Shown here: positions 1 to 5,893 of the stretch, piece by piece | Numbering within the stretch: the stretch's first letter is position 1 | Layout: every line of letters starts with the position of its first letter | NCBI GenBank assembly: GCA_023380575.1 | Contig: JAMCRM010000383.1 | Coordinates: 1 to 6,318 of the forward strand | Length of the DNA stretch: 6,318 nt | Origin: Acidobacteriota bacterium | Lineage (GTDB): Bacteria; Acidobacteriota; Terriglobia; Bryobacterales; Bryobacteraceae | Reading direction: 5' to 3' | Translations under genes and position numbers: made by a program | The notes under the pieces: generated by a model | Seen by the model: the letters and a program-made list of their open reading frames with translations, nothing else | Database searches by the model: none | Told to the model about the DNA's origin: nothing

Positions 1-1
1 T

Positions 2-334
2 GCCGACGGGCAGGCGGCCGCCATCTACGGGCAATGGCCGCCCCTGGTGAATGCGTCGCAGCCCAAGGGCCAGTGGAACGTCTACGATATTTTCTTTGAA
101 GCGCCGCGCTTCGAAGGCACGAAACTTGTTAAGCCGGCGTATGTGACGGTGGTCCACAACGGCGTGCTGGTGCACCACCACAAGGAGATTCTGGGCAAGG
201 CCATCCACCGCCGCGTGGCAACCTACGAGCCGCACGGACCGGAGGAGCCGCTCAGCCTGCAGGATCACGGCCAGCCGATCCGCTACCGGAACATCTGGAT
301 CCGCAGGCTAAAGCCATACGACGCGGTCAACTGA
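2..334 (+). CDS. DUF1080 / 3-keto-disaccharide hydrolase family protein, C-terminal part (5' end outside window)
   Basis: The reading frame is open from base 2 and stops with TGA at 332-334, giving the last 110 residues of a longer protein. Visible family features are an IYGQ(W)PPLVNAS stretch (fragment residues 8-19), GQWNVYDIFFEAPRF (23-37), VTVVHNGVLVHH (48-59) and the closing LQDHG...RYRNIWIRRL block (87-103). These are typical of the C-terminal strands of PF06439, a jelly-roll/concanavalin-like fold related to glycoside hydrolases; characterised members hydrolyse 3-keto-glycosides. The PPLVNAS and QDHG form is the common version seen in stand-alone DUF1080 enzymes of about 200-300 residues. 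A GTG at 47 could be called as a start, but homology clearly continues upstream, so the gene is truncated by the window edge. Its 3' end overlaps the convergent lipoprotein gene by 8 bases. A second DUF1080 gene lies about 2.4 kb away on the other strand. The family call is firm; the substrate is unknown. Confidence 0.88.
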   Translation, partial: ADGQAAAIYGQWPPLVNASQPKGQWNVYDIFFEAPRFEGTKLVKPAYVTVVHNGVLVHHHKEILGKAIHRRVATYEPHGPEEPLSLQDHGQPIRYRNIWIRRLKPYDAVN

Positions 335-1166
335 TCCTGCTCTTCTTGAGCGTCTTTTGGATCTTGGTCGACAGCGCTTTCGTCTTCGGGTTCGGCGGCA
401 GCGAACTGAGCGTTTCCATGGCCTCGCCGCACAGCAGTTTTACGCGATTGGGCTGGTCGAGCTTGGCCGGACCGAACAGTTGCGCCTGTTCGTGCAGCAG
501 GTCGGCCATGGCCATTTTGAAGGTGTCCGCGGCCACCTCGCCGTTGCCTTTCTGGAACAGTTCACGAGCGCGAGCGGCATCCTCCGGCGCACCCACCGCC
601 CGGCAGACGCTCAGGAGCACCCCGCGCTGGATCATGTTCCGGAGTAGCAGATCCCGCTCGGAATCCTGGACCAGAATACCGCTGCTGACCCGTTTCAATT
701 CCGGAGGTTGCAGAGCGTTTCCGGCCGGAAACTCGAATTCCAATGTGACATTGGGGTCTTTCGAGGTGGTCTGGAAATTGTGGAAAGCTTCCACAAACTG
801 CAGGGCGGCGCTGCTGGCGGCGGCGCGGTACTGCGAGACCTGCCGGCGGAATGGCGTCGGATTGGCCCGGTTGGCGCGGGCCCCGGCCTCATAGGTGTCC
901 GCCATGTCATTGTAGGCTTGGGCCAGCCCGGAGGAAACCGCGACGGCCCAGAGACGGGCACGCGCGGTGAACTCATTTTCGGTTCTGGTAAGTTGCTCCA
1001 GGTTATTGCTGGTTTTCAGGTAATCCCCGGTGCGATACGTCTCTTTTGCTGCAGCCCAATAGAACGCGGGCGTGCCGGGCTGCGGGGCTCGGGGGCCGGT
1101 GGTGCAAGAGCAGGCGATCAATCCGAGGACGGGGATGGCACAGAGGAATGCGAAACGCGTTTGCAT
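327..1166 (-). CDS. Putative outer-membrane lipoprotein of unknown function, alpha-helical
   Basis: A 279-residue protein that I do not recognise. I start it at the ATG at 1166 because GAGG lies 5 bases upstream (1172-1175) and a perfect TATAAT lies just before that; a TTG at 1184 would add six residues but would overlap the -10 box. The N-terminus is a lipoprotein signal: Arg4, a hydrophobic core at 5-18, and the lipobox L-I-A-C ending at Cys19. Ser rather than Asp follows the Cys, which by the usual Lol rule favours the outer membrane. A Pro-rich linker (about 22-33) leads to a mostly helical body. Segments such as YWAAAKETYRTGDYLKTSNNLEQL (36-59, split by a turn) look like a TPR-type helical pair, and AARARELFQKGNGEVAADTF (197-216) is similar. 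The tail is Lys-rich. The helical-repeat reading is inference. It seems to be transcribed on its own, downstream of but separated from the sugar-porter unit. Confidence 0.8.
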   Translation of the reverse strand: MQTRFAFLCAIPVLGLIACSCTTGPRAPQPGTPAFYWAAAKETYRTGDYLKTSNNLEQLTRTENEFTARARLWAVAVSSGLAQAYNDMADTYEAGARANRANPTPFRRQVSQYRAAASSAALQFVEAFHNFQTTSKDPNVTLEFEFPAGNALQPPELKRVSSGILVQDSERDLLLRNMIQRGVLLSVCRAVGAPEDAARARELFQKGNGEVAADTFKMAMADLLHEQAQLFGPAKLDQPNRVKLLCGEAMETLSSLPPNPKTKALSTKIQKTLKKSRIS

Positions 1167-1183
1167 AGCCACCTCGCAGCCCA

Positions 1184-1189
1184 ATTATA
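1184..1189 (-). promoter_or_regulatory. -10 box (TATAAT) of the lipoprotein gene
   Basis: On the minus strand the sequence reads TATAAT, a perfect sigma-70 -10 hexamer and conspicuous in a GC-rich window. The predicted transcript start, about 7 bases downstream (near 1177), would leave a short leader of about 11 bases that still contains the GAGG ribosome binding site at 1172-1175. No good -35 hexamer is present at 16-18 bases spacing (GATCTT is the 17-base candidate at 1207-1212), so the promoter may need an activator or rely on the -10 alone. Confidence 0.45.
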
Positions 1190-1200
1190 TGTCCGGAAAG

Positions 1201-1225
1201 TACAAAAAGATCCTGTAAAAACAGG
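1201..1225 (-). terminator. Short hairpin plus T-run, possible terminator of the sugar-porter unit
   Basis: Read on the minus strand, CCTGT-TTTT-ACAGG (1212-1225) forms a 5-bp stem with a 4-base loop and is followed by ATCTTTTTG. It lies about 160 bases after the porter stop codon and just upstream of the lipoprotein -10 box, a sensible place to separate the two transcripts. The stem is short and contains only three G/C pairs, so termination would be weak at best. Confidence 0.3.
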
Positions 1226-1243
1226 CCGCCTGGAATCCGTGGG

Positions 1244-1316
1244 GCAGCCTTCAGGCTGCGCGGGGCTTTAGAGCCGCCGGTGCCCGGCTGAAGCCGGGCC
1301 GCAGCCTAAAGGCCGC
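1244..1316. repeat. REP-like palindrome cluster arranged as an inverted pair
   Basis: Four short hairpins with 4-base loops follow each other: GCAGCC-TTCA-GGCTGC (1244-1259), GGCT-TTAG-AGCC (1264-1275), GCCCGGC-TGAA-GCCGGGC (1282-1299) and GCAGCC-TAAA-GGCCGC (1301-1316, one mismatch). The right half is also an imperfect reverse complement of the left half: 1244-1259 matches the reverse complement of 1301-1316 at 14 of 16 positions, and the inner hairpins correspond likewise. The element therefore looks like two REP-type units head to head around position 1280, as in the BIME arrangement of enterobacteria. It lies in the gap downstream of the sugar porter. No other copy of the whole element is in this window, so its dispersed nature is inferred from its form. 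It could also stabilise mRNA 3' ends. Confidence 0.55.
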
Positions 1317-1362
1317 CACGCTTTTGCCTACAGGAAAGTCGGGTCCGCGGGAATCGCTGCGC

Positions 1363-1377
1363 AAGCGGCCGCCGCTT
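1363..1377 (-). terminator. GC-rich hairpin just after the sugar-porter stop codon
   Basis: AAGCGG-CCG-CCGCTT is a perfect 6-bp stem with a 3-base loop and begins 5 bases beyond the TAA stop of the porter gene. No T-run follows it, so it is not a standard intrinsic terminator. It may protect the transcript 3' end or assist Rho-dependent release; it could also be chance in GC-rich DNA. Confidence 0.25.
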
Positions 1378-1382
1378 AGGAG

Positions 1383-2747
1383 TTAAGCCCGCCAGAGTTT
1401 TTCGATCTCTTCCAGGCTCTTGCCCTTGGTTTCCGGCACTACCCGCCAGACGAATACGAAAGTCACCACACACAGGCTCGCGTAGAGCCAGAACGCGCCG
1501 GTGATGGAGATGGCCCGCACCAGGGAAAGGAAAGTAAAGGTGAGGGCCACGCAGGCCGACCACAGGCTGATGGTGGCGATCGACATTGCCCGCCCGCGGA
1601 TGCGCGTGGGAAAGATTTCGGCCATCACCACCCAGACCCCCGGTCCCATCCCCACAGCGAAGGCCGCCACGCAAACAGTAGTAAGGCAGAGGATGAGGGT
1701 AGCCGGCGGAGGCTGCACCAAAAATGCTGCCCCCATGGCAAGCAGCGAGCCGCCCATCAACCCGGAGGAGAACATCAGCAGCGGCTTGCGGCCGACCTTG
1801 TCGATGACCCAAATGGCGATCATGGTGCAAAGAAAGTTGATGATTCCAACCACCACGTTGACGCCGATGGCCGCGGTTTCGCTGTGCTCGCCCACCTGCT
1901 CCTTAAAGATCAGGGAGCCGTAGAAAAGCACCGTGTTGATGCCGGTCACCTGCTGCAAAACCGCGAGCACGACGGCAATCAGCAGCGCGGTGCGCAACCC
2001 GGGGCGCAGCAACTGGCGGAGAGCGCCGCTTTCCTCCGCGATGGTGGCGCGAATCTGGGCGAACTCTTCCATCGCCCGGTCCCGCCCGCCCACGCGCGTA
2101 AGCACCGCGAGCGCCTCTTCGTGGCGGCCGAATTTGGTCAGCCAGCGCGGGCTTTCCGGTACGAAGAACAAGGCGATGAAGAAAGCCAGCGACGGCAGCA
2201 GGGCGGAGGCGAACATTATGCGCCAACTGGAGGGTCCCAGGAAGGACAGCCCCCAGTTCACCAGATATGCCAGCAGGATGCCGCTCACGATGGCCATCTG
2301 GTTAAGGGAGACCAGGCGGCCGCGGATGTGCGGCGGGGCCACTTCCGCGATGTACAGGGGCGCCAGCACCGAAGCTACCCCTACCGCAATGCCGCCCATG
2401 AAGCGGGCCGCGGTGAACTCCGTCAGTGTCCTGGGCAGCGCCGCGCCGAGCGAGGAAAGTCCGAACAGGAGTGCGGAGAGGATCAGGATGCGCCGCCGTC
2501 CGAACCGGTCGCTGAGCCACCCTGCCGCGCTGGCGCCTGCCACGCAGCCTACCAGCAGACTGCTGGCCGCAAATCCGGTTTCAATTTCGGAAAGCCCGAA
2601 CTGCTGGCGCAGAAAGATGATGGCGCCATTGATGACGGCGATATCGAACCCGAACAGCAGGCCCGCGGCAGCCGCCACCAGAGATACGAGGTACACGTAC
2701 AGCGACCCTGCGGCGCCCTCGGTTTGTTCAATCGCGCATTGTGACAT
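1383..2747 (-). CDS. Sugar porter, major facilitator superfamily (SP family, XylE/GalP/GLUT-like)
   Basis: A 454-residue inner-membrane transporter, normal length for the family, likely a sugar/H+ symporter. Signature motifs appear in order: GFDIAVINGA (33-42, with the Asp that couples protons in XylE), DRFGRRR (80-86), PLYIAEVAPPHIRGRLVSLNQ (split at 130-150), PESPRWL (197-203), QQVTGIN (265-271), DKVGRKPLL (316-324), GPGVWVVMAEIFPTRIRGR (368-386) and VPETKGKSLEEIE (437-449). About twelve hydrophobic helices are visible in two groups of six around a cytoplasmic loop at roughly 200-250. Compared by motif with E. coli XylE, the sugar-contact residues Gln168, Gln288, Gln289, Asn294, Asn325 and Trp392 have counterparts here (Q150, Q265, Q266, N271, N304, W372), but Tyr298 is Phe275 and Gln415 is Leu395. 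The start ATG has only a weak GGA seven bases upstream. It lies 26 bases after the DUF1080 gene, so it is probably cotranscribed and translated from the same message. Confidence 0.93.
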   Translation of the reverse strand: MSQCAIEQTEGAAGSLYVYLVSLVAAAAGLLFGFDIAVINGAIIFLRQQFGLSEIETGFAASSLLVGCVAGASAAGWLSDRFGRRRILILSALLFGLSSLGAALPRTLTEFTAARFMGGIAVGVASVLAPLYIAEVAPPHIRGRLVSLNQMAIVSGILLAYLVNWGLSFLGPSSWRIMFASALLPSLAFFIALFFVPESPRWLTKFGRHEEALAVLTRVGGRDRAMEEFAQIRATIAEESGALRQLLRPGLRTALLIAVVLAVLQQVTGINTVLFYGSLIFKEQVGEHSETAAIGVNVVVGIINFLCTMIAIWVIDKVGRKPLLMFSSGLMGGSLLAMGAAFLVQPPPATLILCLTTVCVAAFAVGMGPGVWVVMAEIFPTRIRGRAMSIATISLWSACVALTFTFLSLVRAISITGAFWLYASLCVVTFVFVWRVVPETKGKSLEEIEKLWRA

Positions 2748-2773
2748 TGGGAGATCCAGAACAACACGCAGCC

Positions 2774-3616
2774 CTAGTGCGTGTCAAGACGGCGAATTTT
2801 CAGATTACGAAACCACACTACGTCCCCATGGTGCTGGAGGCATATGGGGCCTTCCGGCTTGGGATGCGTGAGCGCCTGGAATACGCCGGGGGTGTACTTC
2901 GCCCAGCGCTTTTCGGCGCCGGAGCGAATGGCGGGGTCCTTCAGCGACCCCTCCAGGACCTTCTCGCCGTTGATCCAGTGTTCGAAGTGATCCCCTTTTA
3001 CGATCAGCCGCGATTGATTCCACTCGCCGGCGGGATGGGCAGGGTACGAGTTGGGTGCCAGAAAAGAATACAGCGCGCCGGTCTTGTGGCTGGCATCGCG
3101 GCGGGCATCCGGATGCCGCTGGTCGTCAATCAACTGCATCTCGAAGGCGACGGTGTACTCGAAGCCGGTCGCGCCGGGAGAGAGTCTGGCCCGGTCGGAG
3201 ACCGGATGCGCCATCTCGCGCCCCAACTGGCCCTCGAAGCCGCCGGGGCCTTTCTGGATTTTGGTCTCGTCCAAGAAGACGGTCCGCTGCACGCGGTATT
3301 TCAAACCGGTATTGCCCCCCGGGGAAACGCGCCAGTCGAACTTCAGATCGAAGTCGCGGTAGGAATCCGCCGTGATCAGGTCCTCGGCAATGCGGGGGTG
3401 CAGGCGGGTCTTCAGGCAGCCGTCCTCGATCAACCAGGAATCGCCGGGCGGGACCTCTTTGGCAGGGTCGCGCCATCCGCGCATGGTTTTGCCGTCGAAG
3501 AGGAGTTGGAAGCCCTCGCTTTGCTCCTTGCGGGTCAGGGTGTTTTGCGCGGCGGGTAGCACGCCCGCGCCAAGGGCGAGGAGTGCCCCGGCAAGCACTA
3601 CGGTGGATGTGCTCAT
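2774..3616 (-). CDS. Secreted DUF1080 protein, probable 3-keto-disaccharide (3-keto-glycoside) hydrolase
   Basis: A 280-residue protein with a Sec-type signal peptide: hydrophobic core at about 6-20 and a likely cut after PAA near residue 23. The first residues carry no Lys or Arg, which is unusual. The rest matches PF06439 from end to end: GFQLLFDGKTMRGWR (35-49), WLIEDGCL (61-68), DLITADSYRDFDLKFDWRV (79-97), GGNTGLKYRV (100-109), GALYSFLAPN (180-189), GEWNQSRLIVKGDHFEHWING (split at 197-217), GVFQALTHPKPEGPICLQHHG (244-264) and WFRNLKIRRL (268-277). Characterised relatives cleave 3-keto-glycosides made by a glucoside 3-dehydrogenase; no such dehydrogenase is in this window. The only in-frame ATG (3616) directly abuts GGGGAG, an unusually close ribosome site; an in-frame stop lies just upstream and no better start exists except a GTG at 3598. 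The gene sits between a small transporter (43 bases before) and a sugar porter (26 bases after). Confidence 0.9.
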   Translation of the reverse strand: MSTSTVVLAGALLALGAGVLPAAQNTLTRKEQSEGFQLLFDGKTMRGWRDPAKEVPPGDSWLIEDGCLKTRLHPRIAEDLITADSYRDFDLKFDWRVSPGGNTGLKYRVQRTVFLDETKIQKGPGGFEGQLGREMAHPVSDRARLSPGATGFEYTVAFEMQLIDDQRHPDARRDASHKTGALYSFLAPNSYPAHPAGEWNQSRLIVKGDHFEHWINGEKVLEGSLKDPAIRSGAEKRWAKYTPGVFQALTHPKPEGPICLQHHGDVVWFRNLKIRRLDTH

Positions 3617-3659
3617 CTCCCCGTATGGTAGACGAATTTACTGTAGCGTTACCGGGCCG

Positions 3660-4103
3660 CTACTTGCCGTAGGTGGCCAGCACGACGCCTCCGATCATGA
3701 CCACGACGCCGAGGAGTTTCATGAAGGTGATGGGCTGCACCGGTGAGCCGAGCCACCCGTAATGCGAAAGAATGAGGCCGCCCAGCACCTGCCCGGCCAG
3801 GAGCGTGACCATGACGGGCCCGGCCCCCACCTGTGGGATCAGCCAGGCGATGGCGAATACCAGGCAGGCCCCCAGTATGCCGGCCGTGAGCAGCATTGGA
3901 TGAACGAGTTTGAGAGGGGCGAGCGCGCCGGACTGCCATCCCGTCAACCCGATGAGCACGGCGCCCACCGCGCCGATGCACCAGAACAGGGCATTTCCCA
4001 CACGGGGGTTGTTCAGCACGGAGCCCACTCTTCCATTCATGGCCATGTGAACCGCGAGCACGACCCCGAGAATCATAGTCATGACATAGAGGTGAACCTT
4101 CAT
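3660..4103 (-). CDS. Small DMT-superfamily membrane protein, YdcZ/DUF606 type
   Basis: A 147-residue integral membrane protein, the usual size of PF04657 (YdcZ, formerly DUF606) in the drug/metabolite transporter superfamily. Five hydrophobic helices can be seen at about 4-20, 36-55, 68-89, 94-115 and 127-145. Family-like features include the early AMNGRVG segment (21-27), the NALFWCIGAVGAVLIGL stretch (38-54), HPMLLTAGILGA (68-79) and GPVMVTLLAGQVLGGLILSHYGWLG (split at 95-119). Proteins of this size are half the length of EamA-type transporters and are expected to dimerise. The substrate is not known for the family. The start is clear: ATG at 4103 with AGGAG eight bases upstream (4112-4116). 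It is the first gene of the likely unit that continues with the DUF1080 hydrolase and sugar porter, which makes a role in sugar or sugar-derivative movement possible but unproven. Confidence 0.85.
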   Translation of the reverse strand: MKVHLYVMTMILGVVLAVHMAMNGRVGSVLNNPRVGNALFWCIGAVGAVLIGLTGWQSGALAPLKLVHPMLLTAGILGACLVFAIAWLIPQVGAGPVMVTLLAGQVLGGLILSHYGWLGSPVQPITFMKLLGVVVMIGGVVLATYGK

Positions 4104-4144
4104 TAGCTGTTCTCCTGACGGCCGCGGAACGGCCCAGGCCTGAA

Positions 4145-4173
4145 GCTATATCACACTATTGGGGCCGAAACAA
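4145..4173 (-). promoter_or_regulatory. Candidate sigma-70 promoter for the transporter/hydrolase/porter unit
   Basis: On the minus strand TTGTTT (4168-4173) and TATAGC (4145-4150) are separated by exactly 17 bases, with 3 of 6 and 4 of 6 matches to consensus. The position, 42 bases before the ATG at 4103, is right for the first gene of the unit. A small inverted repeat, GGCCG-CGGAA-CGGCC (4120-4134), lies between this promoter and the ribosome binding site and could form a leader hairpin. Weak matches in a short gap make this a candidate only. Confidence 0.33.
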
Positions 4174-4194
4174 TGGTTGAGGCCGAGCGTTGTT

Positions 4195-5739
4195 CTACGC
4201 TCCCGGTTTAGCACTCATGGCCAGCGGTTCTTCGACTGGCGCTGCAGGCTCGGGTGCGGGTTTGGCCGTTTTTGGCGGTCGGGCGCGCCGCGCGCGCCGT
4301 TTGGGCTTCGGAGACGCCTCTTTCCTTAGCTGAGCGGCGCGGCATAGCTCTTCGAAGGCCGCCCCTACCGAATCGCGCAGAAGGCCGACATCGGGGGCGG
4401 CTTGGACGTCGGCCGTAAACCCGAAACAGAGCTTTCCGTTGTAGCTCTGCGCGGCAACGCCAATGCCCAATTCGTGGCCCGTAGGCACCTGGGGGTAGAG
4501 CGCCAGCATGCGGCGTCCCGCGGCGTAGAGCGGCACCGGCGAACCCGGTAGATTCGTACAGATAATATTCAGCAGCGGCACCGGAAACGGAATGGCGGGA
4601 ATGACATTCCAGAAAAGTGCCTGCAGGGGCGGGGGAAGCGAACCAAGAACGTTGGCCGCCAGCCCCACCAACTCCGCCGCGCGGGCGTTCTTCATCATCT
4701 CCGTGCGTGCCGTGACGTCCCGCAATCTGCGTATCGGGTCGCGTGCATCCAGCGGCAGCGCCACGGGAAGGAAGGTGATGCGGTTGCCTGGCGTCTCGCC
4801 CTTGTCGGCGCGAATGTTGACCGGGCAGACCACCCGCACGAACCGTTTCTTGACAGTTTCGCCGTGCATCTTCACATCTCGCGCAATGGCCATGGTGAGG
4901 GTGGTGAGGATGACATCGTTGACGGTGCCGCCCCCGGCCGCCCGAACAGCCTGAACATCGGCAAAATTGCACTCGGTCCAGCAGAACTTGCGCCCGCCAG
5001 CGCAGAGGCGGTTGAAGGGAAGGCGCTCGACGGAAGCCGCGAACTCCGGTAGCCACCGCCACAGGGATTGCACTTTGCCCGGTAAGTCCCCGCTCAGAAA
5101 CGCCTGTGCGCCGGCAAGCAGCAGGCCCTCCGCTGCAAACAGATTCTCCAGGGACTGGCGGGCCGCGCCACCCACTGCTTCCAGCAGGGTTTGGGAGCGG
5201 ACGGGAGCCCCTTCGGGCTGAGTACGCGCCTTCGGGATGGCGCGGGAACCTTCCGGGGTCGGGTCGAGCAGCACCTTCAGAAAGGCCGTGCCCGATATCC
5301 CGTCGGCCAGGGAATGATGAATCCTCAAAATCATCGCGCCGCGGCCTTCTTCCAAGCCCTCCACTACGTGAGCATCCCACAGGGGCTTGCCGCGGTCCAT
5401 TAACTGGCCGAGGATCTCGCCGGCAAGGTTCTCCAACTCCTTCTCCCCGCCGGGTGCGGGAAGACGCACGCGAAGTATATGGCGGCGGATATCGAAGTGG
5501 GGATCCGGCTCCCAGGTGGGATGGCTCAGGCTCCACGGCGAGGGCACCGCGATTTGCCGGTAATGCGGGGCGAGGTGCAACTTCGAATCAACGCTCTCGA
5601 CGAATTCGTCGAATGGAATAGCGCCATCGAAGGTGAAAACAGCTCCAATATTACACGGAATTTCCTGGCGTTCCAGGTAAAGGAAAGCGGCATCTACCGC
5701 CGAAAGATGACGATTGGGGGTAGAACCTTGGCCAGCCAT
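4195..5739 (-). CDS. Wax ester synthase / diacylglycerol acyltransferase (WS/DGAT), bacterial type
   Basis: A 514-residue acyltransferase expected to transfer acyl groups from acyl-CoA to diacylglycerol or long-chain alcohols, making neutral storage lipid at the inner face of the cytoplasmic membrane. The N-terminus HLSAVDAAFLYLE (11-23) is the typical family opening. Next come PLWDAHVVEGL (119-129), the catalytic HHSLADG (141-147, HHxxxDG intact), VNDVILTT (273-280), GNRITFLPVALP (318-329), NIICTNLPGSPVPLY (391-405) and the closing GIGVAAQSYNGKLCFGF (425-441). Beyond about 475 a tail of roughly 40 residues is rich in Lys, Arg, Pro and Ala (KPKRRARRARPPK at 478-490), longer than in Acinetobacter AtfA (about 458 residues). 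The frame is open upstream to 6057, but that stretch lacks family homology and overlaps the divergent dehydrogenase, so I start at the ATG at 5739. GGAGG (5754-5758) is 14 bases before it, farther than usual. Confidence 0.92.
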   Translation of the reverse strand: MAGQGSTPNRHLSAVDAAFLYLERQEIPCNIGAVFTFDGAIPFDEFVESVDSKLHLAPHYRQIAVPSPWSLSHPTWEPDPHFDIRRHILRVRLPAPGGEKELENLAGEILGQLMDRGKPLWDAHVVEGLEEGRGAMILRIHHSLADGISGTAFLKVLLDPTPEGSRAIPKARTQPEGAPVRSQTLLEAVGGAARQSLENLFAAEGLLLAGAQAFLSGDLPGKVQSLWRWLPEFAASVERLPFNRLCAGGRKFCWTECNFADVQAVRAAGGGTVNDVILTTLTMAIARDVKMHGETVKKRFVRVVCPVNIRADKGETPGNRITFLPVALPLDARDPIRRLRDVTARTEMMKNARAAELVGLAANVLGSLPPPLQALFWNVIPAIPFPVPLLNIICTNLPGSPVPLYAAGRRMLALYPQVPTGHELGIGVAAQSYNGKLCFGFTADVQAAPDVGLLRDSVGAAFEELCRAAQLRKEASPKPKRRARRARPPKTAKPAPEPAAPVEEPLAMSAKPGA

Positions 5740-5764
5740 AGCGGTGAATCGGGCCTCCGAATCG

Positions 5765-5770
5765 ATTGTA
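5765..5770 (-). promoter_or_regulatory. Possible -10 box of the WS/DGAT gene
   Basis: TACAAT on the minus strand matches the -10 consensus at 5 of 6 positions and lies 25 bases before the ATG at 5739. No -35 box stands at 16-18 bases; the nearest good one, TTGGCA, is 22 bases upstream, which is too far. The likely transcript start, near 5758, would fall at the GGAGG motif itself. Confidence 0.28.
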
Positions 5771-5823
5771 GGGCAGGTTGCGTGGTGGAACGTGCCAACG
5801 TGTGCATGTGGGACTGCGCATCG

Positions 5824-5837
5824 GTGCGATACCGCAC
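5824..5837. promoter_or_regulatory. Perfect dyad GTGCG-ATAC-CGCAC between divergent genes, possible operator
   Basis: Two 5-base arms with exact complementarity surround a 4-base centre, midway in the gap between the WS/DGAT gene and the aldehyde dehydrogenase gene. The size and position suit a dimeric repressor acting on both genes, but a 10-base dyad can arise by chance in GC-rich DNA, and no regulator gene is in view. Confidence 0.25.
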
Positions 5838-5846
5838 ACCCCATTC

Positions 5847-5870
5847 CGCCGGCAGGCGAAGCCTCCGGCG
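5847..5870 (+). other. Strong hairpin in the leader of the aldehyde dehydrogenase gene
   Basis: CGCCGG (5847-5852) pairs with CCGGCG (5865-5870), and AGGC (5854-5857) with GCCT (5861-5864), leaving one bulged C and a GAA loop: ten pairs, nine of them G/C. It ends 23 bases before the ATG at 5894. It could be an mRNA leader structure, part of an operator, or a degenerate copy of a REP-like palindrome similar in style to the cluster near 1280. Confidence 0.4.
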
Positions 5871-5893
5871 CACTGGCGCAGTCACACCAGCAG

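Noticed and set aside
708..1271. 187-codon plus-strand frame opposite the lipoprotein gene
   Set aside because: Gly-rich low-complexity product running into the REP-like repeat; the minus strand has the signal peptide, ribosome site and promoter.
1884..2871. Long plus-strand open frames (286 and 312 codons) opposite the sugar porter
   Set aside because: The products are Gln/Arg/Ala-rich without hydrophobic or motif structure, and the other strand encodes an unmistakable 12-helix transporter. Long antisense frames are expected in GC-rich DNA.
2741..3559. 272-codon plus-strand frame opposite the DUF1080 gene
   Set aside because: No recognisable motif and fully antisense to a well-supported gene; a codon-bias shadow.
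4120..4134. Inverted repeat GGCCG-CGGAA-CGGCC as a riboswitch or attenuator
   Set aside because: A single 5-bp stem without further conserved structure or a T-run cannot support such a call.
4208..5536. 442-codon minus-strand frame inside the WS/DGAT gene
   Set aside because: It is the shifted frame of the acyltransferase, Arg/Gly/Pro-rich and without recognisable motifs.
5789..5812. Three consecutive 8-base units resembling AACGTGCC in the divergent gap
   Set aside because: Only the first two units share more than five bases; too short and degenerate to separate from chance without comparison to related genomes.
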